Source of the DNA: Argopecten irradians
Lineage: Eukaryota > Mollusca > Bivalvia > Pectinida > Pectinidae
Assembly (NCBI RefSeq): GCF_041381155.1
Contig: NC_091146.1
Location: forward strand, 32,785,328 to 32,849,327
Direction: 5' to 3'
DNA: 64,000 bases
Shown: positions 12,218 to 22,746 of the stretch, one piece after another
Numbering within the stretch: the first letter of the stretch is position 1
How the letters are laid out: every line of letters starts with the position of its first letter
Program-made: the position numbers and the translations under genes
The notes under the pieces: generated by a model
What the model saw: the letters and a program-made list of their open reading frames with translations, nothing else
Database searches by the model: none
Told to the model about the DNA's origin: nothing

Positions 12218-12775
12218 AAAGGACTGTGTATGGTTGGCCGCTTTTCAGATTCATCAAACTTTCAAACCTGTTATTCAGTGATTGAATTGTTGGGTATCAA
12301 ATATTGAATATATCTTTGATAGAATAGATATGACAGTTATGTATCATTGCAGCTGTAGTTGCTATGGTAACCATCCTCAATATACAAAACTTATGAAAAT
12401 GGGGAAATTTTGTCAATTTTGGCATTTTTTTTTTCATTTAGAAATCATAGAGCACATCCTTGAAAAACTTGTATTTATAATAAAGATGTATCTGAGGTAC
12501 CTTCATATTCTGAATAAATGTTAAGTCTGTTCAAAATTGCGCTTTATCGTTTCTCGAACAAAAACAATCGAAAAATAGCAAAAAAATCACAAGATTTTCA
12601 ATTTCAGTTAATTTATGCATATTTCGGATTGTTACCATGGCAACTTACAACTAGAAAACCTTTATTGAAATTAAATCAGGGATGTACTAAATATTTCAAA
12701 TGTTTTGTTTCTTTATACTTAGTTTAATCAATGGATTTGAGGGCCAAAAAGGGTCCAAACCATATATAGTCCTTT
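12218..12775. mobile_element. Inverted-repeat element of about 560 bp
   Basis: The left end AAAGGACTGTGTATGGTTGG and the right end CCAAACCATATATAGTCCTTT are imperfect terminal inverted repeats. Internal landmarks are GCAGCTGTAGTTGCTATGG and, in the opposite half, ACCATGGCAACT. A partial relative lies at about 42205-42440. No transposase is present, so it is a non-autonomous element. Confidence 0.65.
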
Positions 12776-13388
12776 CCCTCGGAGTAATAAAAAACATCAC
12801 ATTTCCCTCTTTCGAGGGTAATAAATATCATATTTCCCTGGGGCGCGTGCCCTATGGCGACCGATCTTTCTAACATGTCTGTTGGAGGTGCTCGTGTGTA
12901 TTTTGAAACTAGGTTCAGTTTACATAGTTCTGCCTAGTCTAGTACAGTGTATATGCATTTTAAAAGTGTTTGATGTCTATATCATGTATCGTAACATGGA
13001 AAGGCACACTACACCATTCGTCTTTTTGATAATTTGATAAAAAAACGCAATTTACATATCATTTCTTAATATTTTATTGTCAGACGTTAAAGACAATGAG
13101 AATTGGACAAGAGACAATATGCTAATACACGCCCTCAGAAACACATTTCGTGGTACAACTCATTTTCTCTCATTTATTATCCTACAAAAACGTTTCTTTA
13201 CAAATGACCGACATCATGACGGTATCACCCCTGTTTCACCAGAACACAGCCTTCACCATTTGTAATTTCATTCGTTGACTGAATTATAGATATGTAACAT
13301 ACAGAAACACGGTATCATAACTGTGTGTTACTAATACCATTTTTATAAATGTCTGAGGTCATTATTTCACATTCTATCAGGTTGGTAT
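12776..13388. other. Non-coding spacer
   Basis: Contains a short TTTCCCTC/GAGGGTAATAAA inverted motif at 12775-12835. An open segment at 13077-13265 has no splice context or known domain. Confidence 0.4.
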
Positions 13389-13495
13389 AGCACCATATGG
13401 ACCGAATCAAACGTCCATATTTTTATATTAGGTATGTTGCTAGCACCATATGGACCGAATCAAAGGTCCATAATTTTATATTAGGTATGTTGGTT
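13389..13495. repeat. 53-bp direct duplication
   Basis: Two copies of AGCACCATATGGACCGAATC and following bases start at 13389 and 13442. Single-base differences only. Confidence 0.85.
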
Positions 13496-13820
13496 CTGAT
13501 GTCCATATTAATTACACAAGAAGAACGATGGCCATAGAGCGCCACCAAGTCGAACCCCTCGTGGCCGATGCATTAGTCATTAAGGATACATAATCGAAAA
13601 TCAAAACACATATAATAAACACAAGTACTTTGACTTCAAAACGTCCCTAATTTGACTAGTTATACAATAATTCTAAATTAATCAGATATGATATATACAA
13701 ACTACCGAATGCGAATGATGATCCTCGTTGCCAAAATGAACTCTCATACATCAACATTTACAAATTTTGGCACACGCATTTTTGAGCTTTGGTAATATTA
13801 CACAACGCTAAGTATTCCGA

Positions 13821-13994
13821 ATTTGCATATTACAGAGTTATCTGCACTTGCGGATAGGTATTGATTGTGACGTCATGGTTTTTGCGAGCGTAACGTCATA
13901 CGTTTCGGAGAAAACGACGTGAATTGTGCTCACAAAATAATGACGGAACAATCGATACCTACCCGCAAGGGAGCTAACTCTGTAGTATATAAAA
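13821..13994. mobile_element. CRE-bearing palindromic MITE (copy 1)
   Basis: The ends are ATATTACAGAGTTATCTGCAC and the complement GGGAGCTAACTCTGTAGTATAT. Inside are GGTATTGATTGTGACGTCAT and AATCGATACCTACCCGCAAG in mirrored positions. The consensus TGACGTCA is the CREB/ATF binding palindrome. Related copies lie at 32480, 34095 and 36439. Confidence 0.8.
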
Positions 13995-14540
13995 TGTGCG
14001 ATATAATAACCTTGGGTCCTGTCTGATCTCTGTTCGACTGGTACCTGTATCCGGATTAGTCCCTATACAGTGAGACATATCTGAAATAAATCATTGCCTC
14101 TTCTAACGATCGAATTCGGGACCCCTGATTTGTTAATCTGATGCTCGTAATCTGATCGAGCCAAAGAAAAGGTCTCTATTCGAGAGGTATATTATATTAT
14201 TCCTACAGGTGTAATACTGGCTGGTCCAGGGCAATACACTCATGTCGCCTGAGGCTGTATTGCATGGCTACCCATGCAATAAAGCTTCGTGACGTCACGG
14301 CGTCAACAAAATCTCTATTTCCTCGGTAAAATTGTAATATTTTTTTTCACAAACTTGACTGGTTTTACTATAAAAGATGCAAACAACGGAATTTGTGTTG
14401 AAAATATCACGTAATTTTTCATGTATGGAAAATTGACTTTCAGTCGTGGATTTCTTCGAATTTATTTCAAAATGGCGGGATATTATAGTTGTAAAATTGC
14501 AATAAAACGTCGAGGTATGAAAGAAAAATACTCTTTCATA
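13995..14540. other. Non-coding spacer
   Basis: No gene seen. It includes a partial inverted motif (TATTGCATGGCTACCCATGCAATA) near 14258-14282. Confidence 0.4.
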
Positions 14541-14672
14541 AGTGAATATGAGGGATAGGGATATTCCACCCTCGGGATCACAAAATTTTGCAAAACCCTC
14601 GGCAAGCCTCGGGTTTTACTACATTTTGTGACCCTCGGGTAGAATATCCCTATCCTTCATATCCACATATTC
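14541..14672. repeat. Palindromic element, ACCCTCGGG type (copy 1)
   Basis: GGATAGGGATATTCCACCCTC on the left mirrors GAGGGT..GAATATCCCTATCC on the right, with a core of paired CGGGTTTTA segments. A close relative is at 20028-20160. Confidence 0.85.
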
Positions 14673-14852
14673 GAGAGGTATATTATATTATTCACTAGGT
14701 TGACTATACATGGATATATGATGCCATTTTGAATTTCCACTAATATTATAAGAAGACAGATTTTCTCGGCATTTTTGGACATCGCGTGATTTGCGTGAAT
14801 TCCCCTCTCGCGTTTAGGGGATGCTAATTATGTAAATTATACCAGTTGTCGT

Positions 14853-15003
14853 TCATACACAGTTCAATAAACAGTAGACAAGAAAAGGGATTAGATATAA
14901 TGGTGCTAAAGCATTGATGAAGAACAACGACGTCGCCCCAGATATCAGGGAAGATATATCCTCTAGTGTGACGACGCGACTGTATCGTCGGGAGTCGGCC
15001 GAC
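14853..15003 (-). CDS. GH20 gene, terminal exon with hydrophobic tail
   Basis: Acceptor ATCTTTACAG|GTCGGCC. Joined to the previous exon it reads LRTKSADSRRYSRVV, the expected Ser-x-Asp-x-Arg-Arg-x-Ser-Arg end of the C-terminal domain. A further 35 residues or so follow, the last 24 strongly hydrophobic (LFFINALAPLYLIPFLVYCL and on), before TGA at 14853-14855. The preceding Ser/Gly/Ala stretch (SSLISGATS) and a hydrophobic end are typical of a GPI signal or a tail anchor (inference). Confidence 0.82.
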
Positions 15004-18000
15004 CTGTAAAGATAATAATGAAATAATAGAAAATAAAATAATAATAAAATACTAGTATTAGAAATAGAAAAAATGACAGTTAATATTTTATTTGTCTCTT
15101 AAATCCACAGACAAAAAAATCTGCTATGCTGTAATACTCGTTGGCATTTAGTGTGAAAGCTAAAGCACTAGATCTCGAGGTATACAGAACCCTGTTTAAT
15201 TCTAAAGAACCGTGTAAAATTCCTGCTATTTTATAACAGAACCCTGTATAAATTCTGATGATATATTACAAAATCCTGTATAATTCCTGATTTTAAGCAA
15301 TAAAATCCCTCCATAAGCCCTGATATTATACAATAGAATCCTGTATAAGTCCTGATTTGATATAGTAAACCCTGTACATGTATAAGTCCTGATTTCATAT
15401 AGTAAACCCTGTACATGTATAAGTCCTGATTTCATATAGTAAAACCCTACATAAGTCCTGATTTCATATAGTTAAACCCTGACATGTATATATATAAGTC
15501 CTGATTTCATATAGTAAAACCCTACATAAGTCCTGATTTCATATAGTTAAACCCTGTACAAGTATAAGTCCTGATTTTATATACATGTAGTAAAACCCTA
15601 CATAAGTCCTGATTTCATATGGTAAAACCCATTATTATTCCGATGTTATACAACAGAACCCTGTATAATTCCTAATGTTATATAACAAAACCCTGTATAA
15701 TTCCTGATGTTATACAACAGAAACCTGTATAACTCCTAATGTTATACAACAGAACACTGTGTAATTCCTAATGTCATACAAAAGTACCCTGTATAATTCC
15801 TAATATCATACAACCCTATTGGATTACTGATGCTACAAAAGAATTTTTGAAATGTATATTTTCCATATCCAGATACTGGAAATAAGACAATTCGGAATGT
15901 GGTTAGTACGATCAATTATCTGTACTTACTTGGTCCGTAACTTTAGTGATGATCCCTCATTGACCCTACTTGACATTTTGACCTCTTTCCACGTTTTACC
16001 GTTGTCTGTGCTGACCTCTATCGGGAGTCCGGGAAAACCCGAATTTACCATTAATTCTCCATTCTTTGATCTATCATTAGAAATTTAGTTTTAAGTGATA
16101 ACATGATTATAATGTTATTGTTTGAATTTGACCAAATATAACTTGAATCTAACATTTAAAATTTACATCGATATACTTACATGCCCCCAGGCGGTGGTAC
16201 TCTGTATTTAACACCCATCGAATCAAGGGTAGATAACTCCCGATATCCTAGTGTATTAGCAAATTTTATCCAGTCTGACTTTTGTCCAGCGAGTCTTTCT
16301 GCTTCGTCGTCTAATGTCTCCCACCACGCCTTGTGCCACGCCCTTTCCGCCACAGCAAGGATGCGCGGGAAAATCATCTGATCAACTTGTTCGTCTGTCC
16401 GAACTGTTTCCCGCCATAAGTGTCCTTGGATACCTACATATCAATATTTTGTCGATTGTAATTGAGGTAAAACATTAATATACACTATAACTATTCGTTC
16501 ATCTTGATGCAGAGAAACTGGTTCATCTCAACAAAAATTACAAACGCGGTTAATTCATTTGATACATTGGCCTATTCATTTGTGTAATTTGAAACTATAT
16601 AATACCATTACAAAGATTTTAACTCTGACATGATAACAAAGATGACAGGCATATAAAACAGGACCGTCTTTGGTGCAGAGAAAGCGGTCTAATCTCAAAA
16701 TATGTTTGATGAATTTAGATCCTGAATCAGTCTTCCGTCTAAAATTATCCTAAGTTAAAAAAAAAGTGTTCTATGTTCCATTGACTTACAAATAGATATT
16801 TTCTTTCTCAAGTCTCAGGCAAGTTGTCCCCTCCCCACCCCAACCTCAAATATCATCTCCGGTTTAGGAACGTTTTCTTTAATCGTACACTCGATGTTCT
16901 CCAGTTTCAGACATTTTGGTCCCCCACAAATATCCCCCGGACTATGGAAATATTTTTTTAATTACCAACGATGTCTCTGGTTTCTGCAGGTTTAGACATC
17001 TTGGTCCCCAACAAATATCTTCTCCGGGCTAGAGGCACGTTTTCTTTTTAACTTACCCTCGATGTTCTCTGGTTTCTCCAGTTTTAGACATGTTTGTCCC
17101 CCACAAATATCCTCCTCCGTTAGCGGCTGCCCTGAGGTCTTTACCTTGGCGTTCAGGTAAATGTTACCGGGTATGTATCCAAAGGTTTTTCGGGTGTCTG
17201 TGTAGCGCGTGGCCCAATAATACCCGCGTTCTTCTGGATCAGGCTCGTACGGGTGGTCGAAATATAGATGGGTGGCATGCCCTAACACAACCTGTCAATC
17301 AATATGATGGATACAATGAATTGCACAATCAATCCGCGTAATGCAGTGATAAAGTCGTTAGCATTTAAAGATGCTACACCGCCGGCAGAGCATAAATGAC
17401 ACGCATCATATGAACAATAACTTGTGTTTAATCATGTATATAATAATTATGTGTCTAATTATCACAAAAATAATATGAAATTTTGTTTTGCCTTTGGTGC
17501 ATACGTAATCAGTATTCCATGTAGGGCATCGTTTTTTCGGGACGCAATTATTTATTGTTATCATTTTTATATTGAAGTAAAATAAGAAGCTCAAAATTTC
17601 CAATGGTGGTAATGGTGTAAAGTAAGTAACTTTTGTAACTGACGAAAACTGCTCCTGTTTATGATAGAGAAAAATACCATTTGTCAGCGGTGTAGCATCT
17701 TTTTAAGTTGGATCATGATAATCTAAATTCTTCTTTACCAAACGGACACTTGATAAACAGGTACAAGAGTTGAAAAACGCTCCTATATATGAATCAGGGA
17801 TTGCTGTATTGTGCTTGAAGAAATTTTGTTCTCCCGGTGATTATATTTAACTCATACAAGAATTAGCTGATGCTGCATGGACACGTGTAGGCGTTTTATG
17901 TGAATCATGATTGTCCTCTAGGATGCATATGTAAGGAGGATGTTTTACCGTACGCCCCTCTTCTTCCCTTGTCCCATACTGACGTAGCAGTCCCATACAT

Positions 18001-19868
18001 CATGGTCTAGACCACTAGATGTATAACATACTCAAACACAACTATTTCCTGAATCATTTACCTTATATCCTGCGTTAGCCAGCCTGTACGATCGGTCACC
18101 AGAGCCCCATTCCCATACGTTATCCCAGGCATAGCCGTATATACTGAAATGTAAACACACACTTAGCGACAAACAACTAGGGAAGCACGTGTTCTTGTCT
18201 CATAGGGGATAGAAACACTTAGCTGCATCGAGAAGATTATGAACGATACAATTGCAATCTTAGTGACAATACGTAATTCACATGAAATTGAAGCAGCTGA
18301 ACAAGACATTTCACGTTGAATGTGAGGTCGGGATGGTGCAAAGAGCATGAGGACATGGCAACCTTTTATGACGGAACTGGCTTTATATTTAACTTACTTG
18401 ATATTATTAGGAAGTTTGGTTCTATCTTGTGTCTCCTTTCCATTCATAAGTCCATCTTCCCACGCGCCAGTGTCTAAACCATGTGCCGCCACCTGGTCAA
18501 CAATTTTGCTTACAAAATACCCTTTGAGGTCGGCGACATTGTTGATGTCGTTATTCGACGCCATTAATGACTGACAAGCAGAAGAATTAAGCCACGCCCC
18601 CTTTGCTACTTCATCTCCCCCGAAATGGAACATCTGCAGCGGCTGGATGTCTTGATGCATTTTGATGACTTCTGTGATCACGTGATTCGTAAATCTGAAA
18701 GTGGAATTCAGACAAGGATTCATAGCGTTATCTGTGTACCATTGGACACTGAGATACTGTGACGGATCGCCAGGCTCTGTCAGCAGATATTCGTCAGCAG
18801 CAACTTTATTTGATGGAAATTTCAACCTACGAGCCGCCATAGATTTAATGGCTGCACGTGCATGTCCAGGCATGTCAAACTCCGGAATGACCATGATGTG
18901 ACGCTGTGCGGCGTTTGTAAGTATCTCCTGATAGTCGGACACGTTGTAAAAACCGGAGCCAGGCGCAGAGTTATGTGGTCCTGAGCCAAGCTGTGTAAGT
19001 ATACATCTGGTTTCGTCTTCATCGTAGCATCGATGTGCACCAACCTGAAGGAAACAACAAATAGTATTTGTAAATATTTATAACGGGCACATAGTGACTG
19101 ATTGTGGACGTTCTTGTTATTATAGTATCGAAGAACAACGCTCTTATACAAAACATCAATTCTTACTGAATACTATATCCGACACTGTACAGCACATCCC
19201 ATCCCGTTGTGAATTGACACATGATTACAAATGTTCGAATGTTTATTGTGAAAGCCATAACAAAAACTACCAGTCTTCTTCAATAGGGATGATTTTGAAA
19301 AAGAAAACAAACGGAAAATAAGGTATAATATGCAGATGTTGACATGACAATATTTGTCTCTAGCTCTCTAACAATTGCTGGGGAAATAAAACCCTGTTTG
19401 TTTTGAAAAAAAATGGTTAAATATGTCTACTTACCTCTGTGAGTTCCGGTAAACCAGGTATCTCTAGACGCCAACCTTCGTCGTCAGTCAGATGAAAATG
19501 TAACCTGTTCATCTTATACGTTGCCATGACATCCAGCAGATTAAAAACTTTCGCCTTTGAGTAAAAATTACGTCCAACATCCAGATGCATGCCCCGGTAT
19601 TTAAATCGAGGGCCATCTGTCACTGTGCCGTTCGGAACTTCTGTTCCAGTTTGGGTTTGAATTGACAGTGCCTTTAATGTCTTCATTGCATAAAATGCCC
19701 CAGCACTTTCATTGGCTGTTAAGAGAATAACATTACTGCCTGAATTAATGTCGACTTGATATGCTTCCGAATGGACAATGTTCGAGTTCTGGACGAGCAC
19801 AACCTCTTTGTGGTATTCAATATACTTGGCTGTTGGTCTAGTGTTGACAAGAGAAAGGCCGAACATCT
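14853..19868 (-). CDS. Beta-N-acetylhexosaminidase / chitobiase-like, GH20 (N-terminus not found)
   Basis: Hydrolyses terminal beta-linked GlcNAc/GalNAc from chitin oligomers or glycans (family knowledge). Seven exons were joined by GT-AG junctions with consistent phase: 19868-19435, 19044-18398, 18143-18062, 17291-17057, 16433-16181, 16070-15930 and 15003-14853. They encode about 646 residues. Order: end of the GH20b domain, then the catalytic barrel with YRGMHLDVGRNF, HFHLTDDEGWRLEIPGLPE and the catalytic Asp-Glu pair in FHFGGDEV (codons at 18610-18615), then NVWEWGSGDRSY, DHPYEPDPEERGYYWATR, and a C-terminal Ig-like domain with GFPGLPIEVSTDNGKTW. The protein ends in a hydrophobic tail suggestive of membrane or GPI anchoring. 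A signal peptide and the N-terminal carbohydrate-binding domain usual in chitobiases were not found upstream before the divergent neighbour at 22672. The enzyme class is sure; completeness is not. Confidence 0.93.
15180..15840. repeat. Irregular 28-48-bp tandem repeat in the last GH20 intron
   Basis: More than 15 copies of a variable unit containing AACCCTGTATAAGTCCTGAT followed by a short ATATAGTA or ATACAACAG block. It sits within the intron 15004-15929. Minus-strand open frames here only follow the repeat. Confidence 0.9.
15930..16070 (-). CDS. GH20 gene, C-terminal Ig-like domain exon
   Basis: Acceptor AATGATAG|ATCAAAG, donor CGGACCAA|GTAAGTAC. It encodes ISKNGELMVNSGFPGLPIEV, then STDNGKTWKEV, the chitobiase C-terminal domain pattern. 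Unspliced, the frame would stop at 15926-15928 within the donor. Confidence 0.9.
16181..16433 (-). CDS. GH20 gene, exon with RAWH motif
   Basis: Acceptor TATGTAG|GTATCC, donor GGGGCAT|GTAAGTAT (phase 2). It encodes GIQGHLWRETVRTDEQVDQM, then FPRILAVAERAWHKAWW and YRVPPPGG, the linker to the C-terminal domain. Confidence 0.94.
16801..17115 (-). repeat. Exon-end/donor tandem repeat of the GH20 gene
   Basis: Read on the minus strand, about four copies of a 77-91-bp unit occur. Each copies the exon end (from the ICGGQTCLKLEKPENIEG region) and the donor area. The copies reach their CGATGT landmark at 17060 (the true exon), 16969 and 16892, with an older one near 16815. The repeat donors are weaker (TTGGTAATTA and GAGTGTACGA). 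Confidence 0.8.
17057..17291 (-). CDS. GH20 gene, barrel-closing exon
   Basis: Acceptor TTGACAG|GTTGTGTT, donor ATCGAGG|GTAAGTT (phase 1). It encodes VVLGHATHLYFDHPYEPDPE and on, ending KLEKPENIEG. The 3' end of this exon and its donor are repeated downstream in the intron at 16801-17030. Confidence 0.93.
17363..17705. mobile_element. MITE of about 345 bp with GATGCTACACCGC termini (copy 1)
   Basis: The left end TTTAAAGATGCTACACCGCC and the right end GCGGTGTAGCATCTTTTTA are terminal inverted repeats. A second full copy lies at 33518-33861. It is intronic in the GH20 gene. No coding capacity. Confidence 0.85.
18062..18143 (-). CDS. GH20 gene, 82-bp exon
   Basis: Acceptor ATTTCAG|TATATAC, donor TATAAG|GTAAATG. 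Its one leading base completes the Asn codon begun by the previous exon. It encodes IYGYAWDNVWEWGSGDRSYR. Confidence 0.92.
18398..19044 (-). CDS. GH20 gene, catalytic exon
   Basis: Acceptor CTTCAG|GTTGGTGC, donor ATCAA|GTAAGTTA (phase 2). It carries HIMVIPEFDMPGHARA, the FHFGGDEV catalytic pair and LDTGAWEDGLM. All key motifs are intact. Confidence 0.95.
19435..19868 (-). CDS. GH20 gene, first recovered exon
   Basis: The acceptor is GCTATTTTTCAG|AGATGTTC and the donor is ACAGAG|GTAAGTAG. It encodes the end of the GH20b fold (SEAYQVDINSG..AGAFYAMKTLKAL) and the first barrel strands (YRGMHLDVGRNFYSKAKVFN, LHFHLTDDEGW). The ATG at 19866 sits two bases after the acceptor. It is unlikely to be the true start, because the frame opens in mid-domain with no signal peptide. 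Confidence 0.93.
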
Positions 19869-20027
19869 CTGAAAAATAGCAATGTTAGAAAACATAATGA
19901 TAGTTAATTCAACTGCTCATGTTTGTATTCATAGAGGCAAATAACGACATAACATGAAGTGATCGCTTTATAAAAACTTTAACCATGCTTGGGGTTACTA
20001 TGGAATATAAGAATCTCTTTCATATGT
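19869..20027. other. Upstream of the first recovered GH20 exon, nothing seen
   Basis: No splice-compatible coding segment was found on the minus strand. Confidence 0.4.
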
Positions 20028-20160
20028 GGATATGAAGGATAGGGATATTCTACCCTAAGGTCTTAAAATGTTGTAAAACCCGGGGCAGTTTTCCTCGGGT
20101 TTTACAACATTTTGTGGTCCCGAGGGTAGACTCATATCCCTGTCCTTCCTTCTTTTTTGT
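20028..20160. repeat. Palindromic element, ACCCTCGGG type (copy 2)
   Basis: GGATATGAAGGATAGGGATA on the left mirrors CATATCCCTGTCCTTCCTT on the right, with AAAACCCGGGG and CCTCGGGTTTTA in the core. Related to 14541-14672. Confidence 0.85.
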
Positions 20161-20521
20161 GTACATTAAAATAATGTTTTTAAATGATTGTTAAAAACAT
20201 ATTGAGGCAATATAAGGCTGCCCTCATGTTTGCATGGTTTTACCTACTTGTGCAAAACAAAAGTGTAGGTAAAAACTCATTTTTAATGAATATATGATTT
20301 TTGCTTTTTTTTATGTAGGAATGAAAATTGTCCAACAAAACATATACATGTATGTATTTTCTGTTATCAGTTGAATATCTTGAAATAGTTGATATCAAAA
20401 TCGATCTCAAGTCATTTGACTGCTGATAGATTCATAAAACCTTAAATTAAGGTATCTGTTTTCTGTGATATACAGTATCTGTTTCTGGAGAATGGGACAT
20501 ATCTGCCTAACAGCTTCATTG

Positions 20522-20553
<32 letters not shown>

Positions 20554-20714
20554 AATAACTATATTTATATATTTTGCGTTTTTAAAATTCATTTGATTTC
20601 ATTCTTTTTTGTTCTGTTTCTGCTGCGTTGTATTTGCAATACTTTGATTTCTTCTAAATTTTTATCATGTAACAGATAAATTCATTTCTAAAGAGAAAAT
20701 CATCAAACCACTTC
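20161..20714. other. AT-rich spacer with poly-T tract
   Basis: A run of about 29 T lies at 20521-20549. No gene was found. Confidence 0.5.
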
Positions 20715-21060
20715 TAGCATTACATCGGACATCCTCGATATTCCAGGGGTTCCTATCACTAACGATCTCTACACCCCTGGACTATCTCATAGTAAAACTG
20801 GAGGCAACAGAATAGAACAGGTAACATAGTCCTTTGATGTACATCAAAAGAGCCGTATAACGGTACACTGTGATTAACTCTGTGGCTTTGATGTCAGGCG
20901 TTGCTCTCTCTGTAGTCTTCAAATGAAATATTTGCTAGCCTGTGATTGGTCAAATGTTTTCCGCTGAGCTGCCTTCAATTTCACTATGAGATAGTCCAGG
21001 GGTGTAGAGATCGTAAGTGATCGGAAGCCATGGAATATCGAGGATGTACATCGGAATGAA
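20715..21060. mobile_element. Inverted-repeat element with ATCCTCGATATTCCAGGGG termini (long copy)
   Basis: The left arm, CATCGGACATCCTCGATATT through ACCCCTGGACTATCTCATAG, is mirrored on the right by CTATGAGATAGTCCAGGGGT through AATATCGAGGATGTACATCG, with about 170 bp between. A short relative sits at 21365-21450. Non-autonomous element. Confidence 0.85.
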
Positions 21061-21364
21061 TTTTGTGTGTATAGACTTAGAGACAAAAATATCAGTCTGA
21101 CGGACAAGGAAGGTCGCTGAATAATAATTTTCTTTTCAATATTTTTAAGAATGTTGTTCAATCAACAAAAGCATTAAAGGAAGGAGAATGCACAACATAT
21201 ACACAAAATGATGTATAGAGTAAAAAGAAAAAAAACAAATAAAAAAAAAACACGCACAACGCATGTATTGAAGTGCCCTAAAATTACCCGAGTTGATCGC
21301 AAGACTTAGACAATAAATAAATCCCAAACACAAATTCTGCAAAGGGGAGTTTGCAGTTACATAA

Positions 21365-21450
21365 CATCCTCGATACTCCAAGGATTACTATCACTGCCGA
21401 TATATCTAACTTCAGTTTTAGTAACCCCTGGAGTATCAAGGATGCTGACA
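21365..21450. mobile_element. Short relative of the CCTCGATA element
   Basis: ACATCCTCGATACTCCAAGG on the left mirrors CCCTGGAGTATCAAGGATG on the right around a loop of about 40 bp. Confidence 0.75.
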
Positions 21451-22380
21451 TAGTGGCTAGAACAGAGTTACACTTAGAATATGATGATCGTGCAAAGTTA
21501 CAGCCTAACAAGATGTTGTAACTTTTAACGCACATTCCTCAGAAATTATACATATCACCCAATGTTAAATACGCCTACACAGCATGAATCATTATTAATA
21601 TCAGAAACATATATACATAATATATGTTACTGTTAACGTCAATCCCGCAAAATTCACTTCAATAATTTGTTTTTATTTTTCAAATTCGCTATTCGGTTAT
21701 TTTAATTCTTGATTACATTTGAAATAAATGTTGAACATAGCAAAAACTGAGATTCCTTATTTCCATAAAAAAAAACCCAGATAAATGTAATACACATTAT
21801 TACGTGAAATGGATGTGTGATTTTTAGTATATCTAGGCATATATGTCCCTTACACTTTACAAATAGGATGCAACTCTAAGTTCAATAATTTGCAGACAGT
21901 GTATGTATATTTTTGAAGGATTATTTTATTGATATATCAATACAAAAAAAACCCCAACATTTTGCAAGAATACTAGATTCTAATTTTCGTGATGACGAAA
22001 TCCACTATATACCTTCTCGTTATTATAATATAGTATCGTTATATAGTTCTAAGAAAATATTTTATTGAATATATATTCTTCAAAATAGATAAAATAGCAG
22101 ATTCTATATCTATCTGCAGAAAGTATCCCTCCGATTGACATATAAAACTGGTCTCGTCCCAAAAAAATGTTAGAATGTCGATATCTCATATAGGCTATGT
22201 AAAATAATTCAAAATGGAAATATTTCCTTCTCAATATATTTACTCAGCACGCACACGCACAAAAAAAAAAAAAAGAATGAAAAAAAAATATTCCCCGTGC
22301 TCACTGAGCTTCGAACCCTCCAACAGATTCCTGCTGCGATCAATCCGAACCGGTCCACTTCCCGCCAAACCCCGTTAGTC
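21451..22380. other. AT-rich spacer upstream of the PWWP/IBD gene
   Basis: No coding exon on either strand could be supported. Confidence 0.45.
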
Positions 22381-22671
22381 TCGCGTGACATTACGAGACT
22401 CAAAGGAAGATGGCTGCCTACATTAGCGGGATGAGGAGCAATGCAAATTAGCAATTTCAATCACTTCTCCGGATGCATTGGCAGCTTTAATTTGTATCGT
22501 CAGTCGATATTTTGTACCATTTGTAATTATGACTTGGGAATGTCTTATTGTTGCGCCATGTATGTAGATCTGTCTAATCTATCCTGACAAAGCAGGCTAT
22601 CTTCATTTTTAGCCCTGACGCCATTTTCATATCTGTAAATATATTGTTCGGCATCACAGACCGACTCCAAA
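22381..22671 (+). promoter_or_regulatory. Likely promoter and 5'UTR of the PWWP/IBD gene
   Basis: The segment is less AT-rich than its surroundings. It contains AAGATGGCTGCC (22406-22417), close to the YY1-type AAGATGGCGGC core promoter motif, and an exact octamer ATGCAAAT at 22441. Several upstream ATGs occur, so the transcription start cannot be fixed from sequence. The start codon at 22672 has the context CTCCAAAATGG, with a G at +4. Confidence 0.45.
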
Positions 22672-22746
22672 ATGGTAAAGGACGACTACAAACCCGGTGA
22701 CAAGATCTTTGCCAAGATGAAAGGCTTCCCTCATTGGCCCGCTCGG
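22672..22746 (+). CDS. PSIP1: PWWP/IBD gene exon 1 (PWWP start)
   Basis: Encodes [20 protein letters not shown] then HWPAR, ending at CGG|GTGCGT. 25 codons, phase 0. The start matches the family's usual N-terminus. Confidence 0.96.

Noticed and set aside
13077..13265. 62-codon plus frame
   Set aside because: Some protein-like look but no start context, splice site or family match.
15852..16088. 78-codon plus-strand frame
   Set aside because: Antisense to the GH20 C-terminal exon, which has matching splice sites and domain motifs.
22290..22400. tRNA-like sequence on the minus strand (TTCGAA B-box-like, then poly-T)
   Set aside because: No acceptor-stem pairing and no cloverleaf could be drawn; probably chance similarity to pol III boxes.
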